From positions 1 to 30,549 of IMG/VR virus record IMGVR_UViG_3300042375_000103: DNA of 30,549 bases. One strand, given 5' to 3'. This document shows, one piece after another, positions 21,973-27,928 of this stretch. The notes beneath the pieces were generated by a model. That model was not told where the DNA came from, made no database searches, and worked only from the letters and a program-made list of their open reading frames with translations. Both the position numbers and the translations under genes were made by a program. Each line of letters begins with the position of its first letter. Position 1 is the stretch's first letter. This DNA comes from a virus.

Positions 21973-22181
21973 AGCTTTTCTATTTCGTTTCTTACTTCTA
22001 ACCAATACGGATTATTTATAACTCGCATACCATCTCTTTCTTCTGTTTCAGATAATAGTTCTTCTACTGCAATTAATGCACATCGTTTGGCTCTATCTAA
22101 ACAATCCTCCTGACCTAATTTCCATTGAACATTTGGATAAAATTTATATACTAATTCTTTGGCTTTTTCTTGTGGTGTCAT
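21969..22181 (-). CDS. Conserved-looking phage protein (KAKELV-type)
   Basis: The 70 aa product (MTPQEKAKELVYKFYPNVQW...) contains RAKRCALIAVEELL and a C-terminal PYWLEVRNEIEKL. This KAKELV...CALIAVEE...YW-x-x-V pattern is one I have seen in many phage accessory regions, with no known function. It overlaps both neighbours by 4 bases (ATGA type). Confidence 0.68.
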   Translation of the reverse strand: MTPQEKAKELVYKFYPNVQWKLGQEDCLDRAKRCALIAVEELLSETEERDGMRVINNPYWLEVRNEIEKL

Positions 22182-22447
22182 TCTTTATCTTCATCTATTA
22201 GTTTAACTTCTATTTCTTTTATACAACTTTCACACATTATTTCATCTTGTAATCCTGTTGTTATTATTATGCTGCATTTATTACATAGTGTAGCACCTAA
22301 ACCATTATTGTATTTATGTATTGGTTTGTATCCTGCTTTTAGTCGCATTAATATCTGCGCTCTTTCTTTACATTCATCAATCATTTTTTTAATATCTTCT
22401 TTCTTTTCCTGATTAAAGATATCTTTTAATTCTATTTCTTGTTTCAT
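22178..22447 (-). CDS. Small zinc-ribbon-like protein
   Basis: The 89 aa product has a helical N-terminal half and a C-terminal pair of Cys motifs: LCNKC (about 54-58) and MCESC (about 71-75), separated by a strand-turn (SIIITTGLQDEI). Two CxxC pairs in this spacing should bind one zinc ion. Similar GATLC-x-x-C proteins are common in phage accessory modules; a role in nucleic-acid or protein binding is inferred. It starts MKQE, like the 93 aa gene nearby. Confidence 0.68.
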   Translation of the reverse strand: MKQEIELKDIFNQEKKEDIKKMIDECKERAQILMRLKAGYKPIHKYNNGLGATLCNKCSIIITTGLQDEIMCESCIKEIEVKLIDEDKE

Positions 22448-22448
22448 C

Positions 22449-22610
22449 TTATTTGTTTTTAAATGTTTTAATATTATAACATTTTTTACATTGAATTAAA
22501 CCTGCTTCTATAAAAAGTTCTGTAGCATATACCTTATCTTTTGTAAACCCACAAGTATCACAATAGTTATGTGTGAATAATTTTTTAAAGAAATTAAAAA
22601 TTTTTCTCAT
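22449..22610 (-). CDS. Very small zinc-ribbon protein
   Basis: The 53 aa product from the ATG at 22610 (MRKIFNFFKKLFTHNYCDTC...) has CDTCG and CKKCYN, two CxxC pairs around a strand-turn. I rejected the longer frame to 22655 because it starts inside the upstream paralogue gene. The last residues, FKNK, and the DNA around its stop match those of neighbouring genes, part of a repeated gene-junction sequence. Confidence 0.62.
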   Translation of the reverse strand: MRKIFNFFKKLFTHNYCDTCGFTKDKVYATELFIEAGLIQCKKCYNIKTFKNK

Positions 22611-22611
22611 T

Positions 22612-22806
22612 TTATTTGTTTTTAAATGTTTCGTTGTAGTATTGTTCTGTGTCATAATATTTCACATAAAAATCTGTTCTTTGTGCGTTATCACAAGCAT
22701 CAATAATCTGCTGCTTTTCTATTTCTTTTGCTTGTTCAAATAAATCAAAATATTCTTTAGATATTTTTTCGGGTAAATGAATCCAAAACCATTCTATTGC
22801 TGTCAT
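22612..22806 (-). CDS. Paralogous small phage protein A (QAKE-EKQQIIDA family)
   Basis: The 64 aa product from 22806 (MTAIEWFWIHLPEKI...) shares a core with the gene at 23352-23555: QAKE-[IM]-EKQQIIDA, then EQYYNETFKN at the end. The two genes also share a 32 base identical stretch covering their 3' ends (22618-22649 and 23367-23398). Members are common in Bacteroidota phages, often in tandem. Function is unknown. The longer frame to 22890 is rejected because it overlaps most of the upstream gene's end. Confidence 0.68.
   Translation of the reverse strand: MTAIEWFWIHLPEKISKEYFDLFEQAKEIEKQQIIDACDNAQRTDFYVKYYDTEQYYNETFKNK
22618..22649 (-). repeat. 32 base repeat, copy 1 (3' end of paralogue A)
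   Basis: An identical stretch of 32 bases is found at 23367-23398, covering the last codons of both paralogous genes. The adjoining ...AAACATTTAAAAACAAATAA-GATG type junction also recurs, with small changes, near 22446-22470, 22804-22828 and 23087-23112. Confidence 0.85.
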
Positions 22807-22807
22807 C

Positions 22808-23089
22808 TTATTTGTCTTTAAATATTTTAAACCATCTGTTAAAACATTCATCTTTATCATCAATTCCTTCAACATCGCTACCATACCCAAGAGTAAACCC
22901 TACTTTAAAAGCTTTTTCTAAATCTTCCTCACTATATTTATTCTTGTCTTGTTCTTGTTGCCATTGATGTGCAAATCCAATCATTAAATCTTGGATTTCC
23001 CATTCATAATGCTCTCTTGGAATATTTGACTCATCAATATTATCTTCATAATATCTTTTAACGACTTCTCTAATTGTTTCTTGTTTCAT
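22808..23089 (-). CDS. Small accessory protein with YSEEDLEKAF segment
   Basis: The 93 aa product starts MKQETIREVVKRYYEDNIDE and contains YSEEDLEKAFKVGFTLGYGS near 52-71 and FNRWFKIFKDK at the end. The YSEED-[LM]...GF-x-x-GY pattern followed by a Trp/Phe-rich end is shared with many phage proteins encoded beside the QAKE family; function is unknown. It overlaps the preceding gene by 4 bases. Confidence 0.65.
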   Translation of the reverse strand: MKQETIREVVKRYYEDNIDESNIPREHYEWEIQDLMIGFAHQWQQEQDKNKYSEEDLEKAFKVGFTLGYGSDVEGIDDKDECFNRWFKIFKDK

Positions 23090-23337
23090 CTTATTTGTGG
23101 TTTAAATTGTTCTACTTTTACCTTTTCTTTAGCTTCTACATAAAGATTTTCATCTACTTTTGTGTTACGAATCATTACATCTTCATTTGGTAAAGGATAT
23201 AAATCTATTTCTCTCATAAGCATTTCAATTACTCTTTCATTTGGTGTCTCCCATTTCCAATCTCCATAGAACATTACCTTAGCAAATATTTTTACGATTG
23301 TTTCTAATTTCTCTTCTCTTGTCATATTTTCACTCAT
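23086..23337 (-). CDS. Hypothetical accessory protein
   Basis: The 83 aa product begins MSENMTREEKLETIVKIFAK and has WETPNERVIEMLMREIDLYP in the middle and a Lys/Glu-rich C-terminus. It is mainly helical, with no visible metal site or membrane segment. It sits in the run of tightly packed small genes and overlaps the next gene by 4 bases. Confidence 0.62.
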   Translation of the reverse strand: MSENMTREEKLETIVKIFAKVMFYGDWKWETPNERVIEMLMREIDLYPLPNEDVMIRNTKVDENLYVEAKEKVKVEQFKPQIR

Positions 23338-23351
23338 AATATTTGTAGCAC

Positions 23352-23555
23352 TTAACCTTGCAATTGGTTTTTAAATGTTTCGTTGTAGTATTGTTCTGCT
23401 TCTTTTTCACTATCCCAATTAGAACCACCATCCCAATAAGCATCAATAATCTGCTGCTTTTCCATTTCTTTAGCTTGTTGAATTACTATTCGTTGTTCTT
23501 CAAAATTTGCTATAGTTAATTGTTTTAATAACCATTCTACTGCTGTTTGTTTCAT
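23352..23555 (-). CDS. Paralogous small phage protein B (QAKE-EKQQIIDA family)
   Basis: The 67 aa product (MKQTAVEWLLKQLTIANFEE...) is the second copy of the family at 22612-22806, sharing AVEW/AIEW, QAKEMEKQQIIDA and YYNETFKN. Divergence in the middle but identity in the 3' 32 bases suggests duplication followed by drift, or homogenisation of the ends by recombination. Function is unknown. Confidence 0.68.
   Translation of the reverse strand: MKQTAVEWLLKQLTIANFEEQRIVIQQAKEMEKQQIIDAYWDGGSNWDSEKEAEQYYNETFKNQLQG
23367..23398 (-). repeat. 32 base repeat, copy 2 (3' end of paralogue B)
   Basis: This is identical to 22618-22649. The two copies flank about 750 bases containing the genes at 22612-23337. 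Recombination between them would delete or duplicate that cassette. Confidence 0.85.
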
Positions 23556-24064
23556 ATCTTTCTTTTACTATTTATTTCTACTAATTGGTTTAATCTAAAC
23601 AAAAATAATTCGTGGTGTTCTGTGCCTTCAAATCTATGAAAAAGTAATTTAATATTTTGTATTGTTTCGTGTTCATCTCGTAGTAATTGTTTCTTTAGTT
23701 TTTCATTCTCTATTTGTAAATCTATTAATTCGCCCTGTAAGCGGTTAATTTGTTTGCGAAGTAAATCTATATCAGTTGAATCTATTTGTTTGTCAAACAT
23801 CTTTAAAATGCGTTCCTTGTACTTGTTTAGTGTTGGGTTATATCTTACTAACATATCCCATTGGTTTAATCCGTGTATAACTGTAGCGTGATTCTTATTT
23901 ACTGATTTACCTATTTGTTTTAAAGTTGTCTTAGGTGTTATTTCTTTTATCAGGGTATAATATAAACTACGTGCTTCTACCTGCTCACGTGTACGTGTAG
24001 TATCATCTACGTTTATGTTAGTTTGTTGTAATACTAATTCTTTTATTTTATCGTTTATTTCCAT
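23552..24064 (-). CDS. DnaA domain IV-like DNA-binding protein
   Basis: The 170 aa product carries a DnaA C-terminal (domain IV) signature. An N-terminal helix leads into ARSLYYTLIKEI (31-42), a helix-turn-helix around TLKQIGKSVNKNHATVIHGL (47-66), where NHATVIHG parallels the DHSTVIHA DnaA-box contact motif of bacterial DnaA. The second half is a coiled coil (RKQINRLQGELIDLQIENEK), which would support dimers. There is no AAA+ ATPase domain. It may bind DnaA boxes on host or phage DNA, directing or blocking initiation; that role is inferred. It overlaps the 67 aa gene by 4 bases. Confidence 0.8.
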   Translation of the reverse strand: MEINDKIKELVLQQTNINVDDTTRTREQVEARSLYYTLIKEITPKTTLKQIGKSVNKNHATVIHGLNQWDMLVRYNPTLNKYKERILKMFDKQIDSTDIDLLRKQINRLQGELIDLQIENEKLKKQLLRDEHETIQNIKLLFHRFEGTEHHELFLFRLNQLVEINSKRKI

Positions 24065-24276
24065 TTTAATTTCTTTGTTTTTATTTCTTGCTTTTTTGCT
24101 TCATCAAATAAGATGTGAAATCTAATTACTTCAACTGCTAAATGCACACCCTGACATACTTCAAATAGTTCTAAATCTTCGTAATGCTTTATAACTTCAC
24201 GTAGTTCTTCTAAACTCATTCCCTGTTCGTATTCGTATAAAGCAAGGTTATAATGTTCAGCAGTAATTTCTTTCAT
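24055..24276 (-). CDS. Hypothetical acidic helical protein
   Basis: The 73 aa product begins MKEITAEHYNLALYEYEQGM, continues with LEELREVIKHYEDLELFEVC and ends in a basic tail (KKQEIKTKKLKWK). It is helical with an acid-to-basic gradient. It starts 9 bases after the SpeD-like gene and overlaps the DnaA-like gene by 10 bases, so it is in the same operon. Function is unknown. Confidence 0.62.
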   Translation of the reverse strand: MKEITAEHYNLALYEYEQGMSLEELREVIKHYEDLELFEVCQGVHLAVEVIRFHILFDEAKKQEIKTKKLKWK

Positions 24277-24285
24277 TAATTCTTT

Positions 24286-24555
24286 TTAAATGTTATTAAT
24301 AAAGAAAATATGTTTTTCTTCATTACAACTGCTTAATTCAATATAAGTTTTATTTTCTTCAGGAAATGTATGTATGGCAAAATGGCTTTCACCTAATAAC
24401 CATAAACCAGTCCAACCTTGTGGCTCAAAAAAATGTTCTTGAAAATTTAATACTGTAAAATTACTTAAATAAAGTAAATCACTAAATTTTTCTTTTAATA
24501 AACTTGGCTCTATAATATTTACCCATTGACTATGCTTATAAATTTCTGCTTTCAT
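24286..24555 (-). CDS. Miniature S-adenosylmethionine decarboxylase-like protein (SpeD family)
   Basis: The 89 aa product resembles prokaryotic class 1B SAM decarboxylases, which self-cleave to form a pyruvoyl cofactor. It has HFFEPQGWTGLWLLGESHFA (41-60): GES holds the self-cleavage Glu56-Ser57 pair. IHTFPE follows with His62 (equivalent to T. maritima His68, from memory) and ELSSC with Cys77 (Cys83). The Ser-His spacing of 5 and Ser-Cys spacing of 20 match that enzyme. Aromatic F43 and F64 fall where the substrate is stacked. The protein stops 12 residues after the Cys, so the usual C-terminal helix and strand are missing. It may decarboxylate SAM or, as reported for phage SpeD relatives, an amino acid. 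It lies 10 bases after the DNA methyltransferase. Confidence 0.82.
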   Translation of the reverse strand: MKAEIYKHSQWVNIIEPSLLKEKFSDLLYLSNFTVLNFQEHFFEPQGWTGLWLLGESHFAIHTFPEENKTYIELSSCNEEKHIFFINNI

Positions 24556-24565
24556 AATATATTTT

Positions 24566-25489
24566 TTATTGTTCGTAATATTCGTTTTTAGGTATTAATT
24601 CTTTGAAGTTTTCTTTTATTTTTTTTGGGTCGCCTTTATAAAATACTAAAATATTTTGATGCCTTCTACCTACTTTTCTACCACTATTCATAAATTTTCC
24701 TGCACGAAGTGGTAAAGTTCCAACACTATTAACTAATATTAAATCATTATAAAATTTATAACCTGCTCTTTTCATTATTCCAATAGTATGTGGAACTAAT
24801 AAGATATATTCACCACTTTTTTTATCTCTTACCTCGCTTGTTACAATTACCGCAAATCTATTATCTTTTAATTTTTTAAATGTATTTGTTAAAATTTTAT
24901 TATACATTTTAAAAAAATCATCTTGGTTCATATTGCTTAAATCTTCCTTTAAATCACTATAAATTTCTAAATCAAAATATGGCGGGCAGCTAAAAATAAA
25001 ATCCATACTATTATCTTCAATGTATTTATCCATATTTTCAGAATTATCACAAATATATTTAGCATTTAAATTTTCTCTGTTACATTGAATTTGATTAAAT
25101 TTAGCTTGTTCAGGTCTTAACTCTATTCCTGTAAATGGTCTATTAAACCAAGAACTAACAAAACCAAAAACTGTATCTCCCGCAAATGGGTCAAATGTTT
25201 TAAAATTATCTTCTGTAAACCATTTTATTATTATTTCAGCTAAACAAGCATCTAATATAGATGTTCCATTCATATTATTCATTACATCTTTTTCATTATC
25301 AGAACCACCCAAAACATTTTTTCTTTCTTGTCCATAATCATTTATTAATATATTCCATCTTTTTTTCCTTCTTTGCCATTCTCCATCAACTGTGTTAATA
25401 ATTGAAAATGGTGCAACACCAAAATAATCGCTCATTGTTCTTTTTGAATCTAAAATTGGATTCCCAAATAAATCTAAATTTTCTTCCAT
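24566..25489 (-). CDS. SAM-dependent DNA methyltransferase (N4/N6 type)
   Basis: The 307 aa product belongs to a phage DNA methylase family. Its N-terminus has YFGVAPFSIINTVDGEWQRR (22-41) and GTSILDACLAEI. Motif I is FDPFAGDTVFG (99-109), binding SAM; GIELRPEQ (121-128) supplies the acidic residue for the ribose. Catalytic motif IV is SCPPYFDLEIYSD (167-179). With motif I before motif IV and a long C-terminal region after it, the order is gamma-like. NSGRKVGRRHQNILVFYKG lies near the C-terminus. It probably protects phage DNA from restriction or marks replication or packaging sites. The base composition looks more AT-rich than its neighbours, suggesting later gain. Confidence 0.88.
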   Translation of the reverse strand: MEENLDLFGNPILDSKRTMSDYFGVAPFSIINTVDGEWQRRKKRWNILINDYGQERKNVLGGSDNEKDVMNNMNGTSILDACLAEIIIKWFTEDNFKTFDPFAGDTVFGFVSSWFNRPFTGIELRPEQAKFNQIQCNRENLNAKYICDNSENMDKYIEDNSMDFIFSCPPYFDLEIYSDLKEDLSNMNQDDFFKMYNKILTNTFKKLKDNRFAVIVTSEVRDKKSGEYILLVPHTIGIMKRAGYKFYNDLILVNSVGTLPLRAGKFMNSGRKVGRRHQNILVFYKGDPKKIKENFKELIPKNEYYEQ

Positions 25490-25498
25490 TTTTTTTAT

Positions 25499-26269
25499 TT
25501 ATAAAATTCCACGTAATACATACTGATTCAAATCTACATCGCTATCTGACCCAAAAAAGTATTTATAGTTACTAATACCTTGTTCTAACTTTTCTTTTCC
25601 TCTTTGGTAAAATTCATCTGAACATTCAAAGATACCAATATCTAAACTACCTTTGTCAATACACACAAAAACAAATTCATCTACACCAAACATTTCACGG
25701 TATAAATAAGCCTGCAAATCGTAACTATATTTATCTGCTGAATAACGAAATTCATTTAGTCCTGTAGTAGTTTTTAAATCTACTATCATATTGTCTTTTA
25801 ATATATCTGCTTTTGCTCTAAATGGTAATCCATCTATCATTGCTATTTCAGGTACTTCAAATTCTGCTTTACTCATATAATGTACTGCTTCATCATTCTT
25901 TAAAATTGCATCAGCTAAACGTTCAGCATCTTTTATTTCTTTTGTGGTGTATACTTCTTTACCTTCTGCTTTTGCTTCTTTGTAAACTTTATTGGCTTTA
26001 GTAGCTACATCAACTATTACAAGTTCATCTATCTTGTGTGGTTCTAATATCAATGTGTGAAACAGTTTACCATCACGTAACGGCTGCGTTTCTGATTGGC
26101 CATACTTTGTAACGTACTTGTATGTTTTAGGCGATTTAAGCACCATTTTTAATGTAGATGATGATAATGCTTGTTTACCTAAATAACCGTAGTAAAACTC
26201 ATCATTGTACATATTATCTAAAATTTCTTTTTTATCCCAAATCTTGTTATCTAATGTTTTAATTTCCAT
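25499..26269 (-). CDS. RecE/Exo VIII-like PD-(D/E)XK exonuclease
   Basis: The 256 aa product matches the phage RecE-like nuclease group (DUF3799/PDDEXK type). ALSSSTLKMVLKSPKTYKY (34-52) and GKLFHTLILEP (67-77, H71) form the N-terminal part. KADIL (D155), VDLKTTTG (D164 and K166) and YDLQAYLYREM (Q186 and Y190) form the metal-binding and DNA-binding core. Such enzymes resect double-strand ends so that an annealing protein can load. The expected partner is the ERF protein at 142-726, which lies in a separate transcription unit. It is 10 bases upstream of the methyltransferase. Confidence 0.85.
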   Translation of the reverse strand: MEIKTLDNKIWDKKEILDNMYNDEFYYGYLGKQALSSSTLKMVLKSPKTYKYVTKYGQSETQPLRDGKLFHTLILEPHKIDELVIVDVATKANKVYKEAKAEGKEVYTTKEIKDAERLADAILKNDEAVHYMSKAEFEVPEIAMIDGLPFRAKADILKDNMIVDLKTTTGLNEFRYSADKYSYDLQAYLYREMFGVDEFVFVCIDKGSLDIGIFECSDEFYQRGKEKLEQGISNYKYFFGSDSDVDLNQYVLRGIL

Positions 26270-26270
26270 A

Positions 26271-26480
26271 TTATCTAATGTTTAATTGGTTTAAATTCTC
26301 CATTGTTTCATCGTAGTTCAACACCTGTTTAATTTCTTCAAAGTAAGCGTATTCTATTTGCCATAAAGATTCTAAAGAAGTTGTAATTTTAGTTAGCTTG
26401 TTATAACTCCACGTGTCATTTGTAGTACTTGCTAAATCAGTTAGCAATTGTAGTTCGTTTAAAATTTCTGTTTTTGTCAT
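26271..26480 (-). CDS. First gene of the P3 operon, hypothetical
   Basis: The 69 aa product from 26480 (MTKTEILNELQLLTDLASTT...) is helical, with a central YNKLTKITTSLESLWQIEY. The longer frame to 26516 would start upstream of, or at, the promoter and is rejected. The start lies about 17 bases after the transcription start implied by P3. It overlaps nothing and ends one base before the exonuclease gene. Function is unknown. Confidence 0.63.
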   Translation of the reverse strand: MTKTEILNELQLLTDLASTTNDTWSYNKLTKITTSLESLWQIEYAYFEEIKQVLNYDETMENLNQLNIR

Positions 26481-26503
26481 TGTTTTTGTTTTTAAATTAT
26501 AAG

Positions 26504-26553
26504 CAAATATAAACAAGTTATTAATACAAAATACATTTTAACAAAACTTTAAC
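26504..26553 (-). promoter_or_regulatory. Promoter P3 with upstream TTAAC direct repeat
   Basis: The minus-strand -7 box is TATATTTG (26511-26504), a full TANNTTTG match. A TTTG at 26530-26527 gives a 15 base spacer, slightly short. On the plus strand 26538-26553 is TTAACAAAACTTTAAC, identical to the element at P1 and almost the same distance from the -7 box (26 versus 27 bases). It lies just downstream of a terminator and serves the nuclease-methylase-SpeD operon. Confidence 0.78.
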
Positions 26554-26557
26554 ATAT

Positions 26558-26580
26558 AAAAAAGGTAGCTAATTGCTACC
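26558..26580 (-). terminator. Terminator overlapping the stop codon of the 53 aa gene
   Basis: On the minus strand GGTAGC (26580-26575), a 5 base loop and GCTACC (26569-26564) are followed by six T. The final codons of the preceding gene, ending at 26569, form the ascending arm and loop of the hairpin. It separates the replication operon from promoter P3. Confidence 0.85.
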
Positions 26581-26730
26581 CTTATCTCTTAATTCCTGTT
26601 GTACTGCTCTAATCTTATCATTTAGCTTTTCATCATTGCTACCTTTTAAATATAGTTGTTCTCGTTTCTTAAGTAGCTGAGTTAATCTAAATTCTAATTC
26701 TAATGTTTCTATTTGTTCAGTTCTATCCAT
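26569..26730 (-). CDS. Small helical protein ending inside a terminator
   Basis: The 53 aa product (MDRTEQIETLELEFRLTQLL...) is a charged helix that continues with KLNDKIRAVQQELRDKGSN. Its last three codons and its stop lie in the hairpin of the terminator at 26580-26558. It overlaps the DUF3310-like gene by 22 bases. It may be a small coiled-coil regulator; function is unknown. Confidence 0.6.
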   Translation of the reverse strand: MDRTEQIETLELEFRLTQLLKKREQLYLKGSNDEKLNDKIRAVQQELRDKGSN

Positions 26731-26930
26731 TTTGCTTGTTCTTTTCTTACGTGTGTTAATTCTCTTTCTAAATAATCTATTGCCTTTTCTAAATCTTTTA
26801 TTTGGTTATCTTTCTTTCTTGCACGTGCTACATATTTAATCACGTTACCTTCATTAAAATTCAAATCATAATCTTTTACAAAATCTATTACATCGTAGCT
26901 TTTGTTATTGTCGTAGTGGTTAGGTGTCAT
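26709..26930 (-). CDS. DUF3310-family protein
   Basis: The 73 aa product fits DUF3310, a small phage protein family often placed near nucleotide metabolism or replication genes. Key features are PNHYD at the N-terminus, LNFNEGNVIKYVARARKKDN (24-43) and the helix QIKDLEKAIDYLERELTHV. The family's biochemical role is unknown, although some members are fused to nucleotide-modifying domains. It overlaps the preceding gene by 4 bases. Confidence 0.8.
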   Translation of the reverse strand: MTPNHYDNNKSYDVIDFVKDYDLNFNEGNVIKYVARARKKDNQIKDLEKAIDYLERELTHVRKEQAKWIELNK

Positions 26931-27187
26931 TTTTTAAATCGTTTTGAGTGTTGTGTATAAAGTTCCATAATCTTTTTATCTGCTTCGTATTGGCTAAATT
27001 CTTTTCTTAGGTTATTTTCTTCTAAATAAATTACCCTGTGTAAATCGTTTAAACTGTACTTGCTAATCCAATACTTATTACCACCTGTAGGCACAATTAC
27101 ATAAGCTAAATTATTTTGGTGGCAAATGCGCATATCATTTAATTCTTGGTGTGCAGGGTAGTATTTAACTTCTTTTTTTTTAGCCAT
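26927..27187 (-). CDS. Hypothetical protein of the replication operon
   Basis: The 86 aa basic product begins MAKKKEVKYYPAHQELNDMR, contains VIVPTGGNKYWISKYSLNDL (31-50), and ends with EADKKIMELYTQHSKRFKK. The pattern of a strand pair followed by charged helices suggests a small folded domain. It overlaps the 119 aa gene by 8 bases and the DUF3310 gene by 4. Function is unknown. Confidence 0.62.
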   Translation of the reverse strand: MAKKKEVKYYPAHQELNDMRICHQNNLAYVIVPTGGNKYWISKYSLNDLHRVIYLEENNLRKEFSQYEADKKIMELYTQHSKRFKK

Positions 27188-27539
27188 CTATTCTTAAAAA
27201 TTCTGCTTGTGCATATTTAGCAAACCATTCTTTGTTTTCTTTGTATTTATCAATTACTGCATTTATCATTACAATTTCATCTATAGTGCAGGTTTGCAGT
27301 TTTGTAATTACATCATCTATTGCGTTTAAAATGTTTGTAGTCATTTCTGCATCAGTTTTGTAAATCGTTGCATACTCAGTACGTACTACTTCTTCTAAAT
27401 CTTTATTCAAAGAATTAATTTTGTGCTTTATTTGTTGCTTGTATTGCTTTGTAAAATACAAATTTTCGTTTGATTCAAGTAATAACTGCGATAGTAATAC
27501 TGATTTTAGGTATTCTAATTGTATTGGGTTTTCTTTCAT
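27180..27539 (-). CDS. Hypothetical helical protein of the replication operon
   Basis: The 119 aa product is helical (LKSVLLSQLLLESNENLYFT, KHKINSLNKDLEEVVRTEYA) with no Cys-based metal site beyond one Cys, and ends in AQAEFLRIDG. It overlaps the nuclease-like gene by 4 bases. It could be an accessory subunit of that nuclease, but this is guesswork from order alone. Confidence 0.6.
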   Translation of the reverse strand: MKENPIQLEYLKSVLLSQLLLESNENLYFTKQYKQQIKHKINSLNKDLEEVVRTEYATIYKTDAEMTTNILNAIDDVITKLQTCTIDEIVMINAVIDKYKENKEWFAKYAQAEFLRIDG

Positions 27540-27928
27540 AATTGTTCTGCTAATTTGATTTGTAAATATGTTACTTCTTTTGCTATTCTGTTTGTGTTTG
27601 TAAATTGTGTAGTTGCAGGATTCAGATAGTTAATTTCCCATATTGGGAATATTTTTAAAAGGTTAAAGGAAAATATACCTTGCGGTGTTGAATTAATATA
27701 CAAAGGAATATCTAAATGCTTTTCACATTCTTCTATCATTGCATCGTACTTTTTCTTTTCAAGTAGTAAAGTATCGTAATGTGCTTTTCTGCATTTTAGT
27801 TCTAATCTAAATTTAGTGTCAGGTGAGTAACAATCCCATCTTGACATTTGATTTTTAGATTTAACTAAATCAGGAAATTTATTTTCCTTTAACCAATTAA
27901 ATAAATCTTCTTCTTTCCAATTAAGCAT
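27536..27928 (-). CDS. PD-(D/E)XK-type nuclease, probable
   Basis: The 130 aa product shows a PD-(D/E)XK-like core: SRWDCYSPDTKFRLELKCRK (29-48), with D32 and the E43-L-K45 pair, preceded by a helix and followed by a long helix (YDTLLLEKKKYDAMIEECEK). This layout is found in small restriction-type and junction-resolving nucleases. It lies in the replication operon between the zinc-binding and helical proteins, so a role in resolving recombination intermediates or in degrading host DNA is plausible. The metal-binding residues fit, but the family call is not certain. Confidence 0.68.
   Translation of the reverse strand: MLNWKEEDLFNWLKENKFPDLVKSKNQMSRWDCYSPDTKFRLELKCRKAHYDTLLLEKKKYDAMIEECEKHLDIPLYINSTPQGIFSFNLLKIFPIWEINYLNPATTQFTNTNRIAKEVTYLQIKLAEQL

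Noticed and set aside
24277-24300. A frameshift or truncation having removed the SpeD C-terminus
   Set aside because: Only 9 bases separate its stop from the next start, and that frame belongs to another intact gene.
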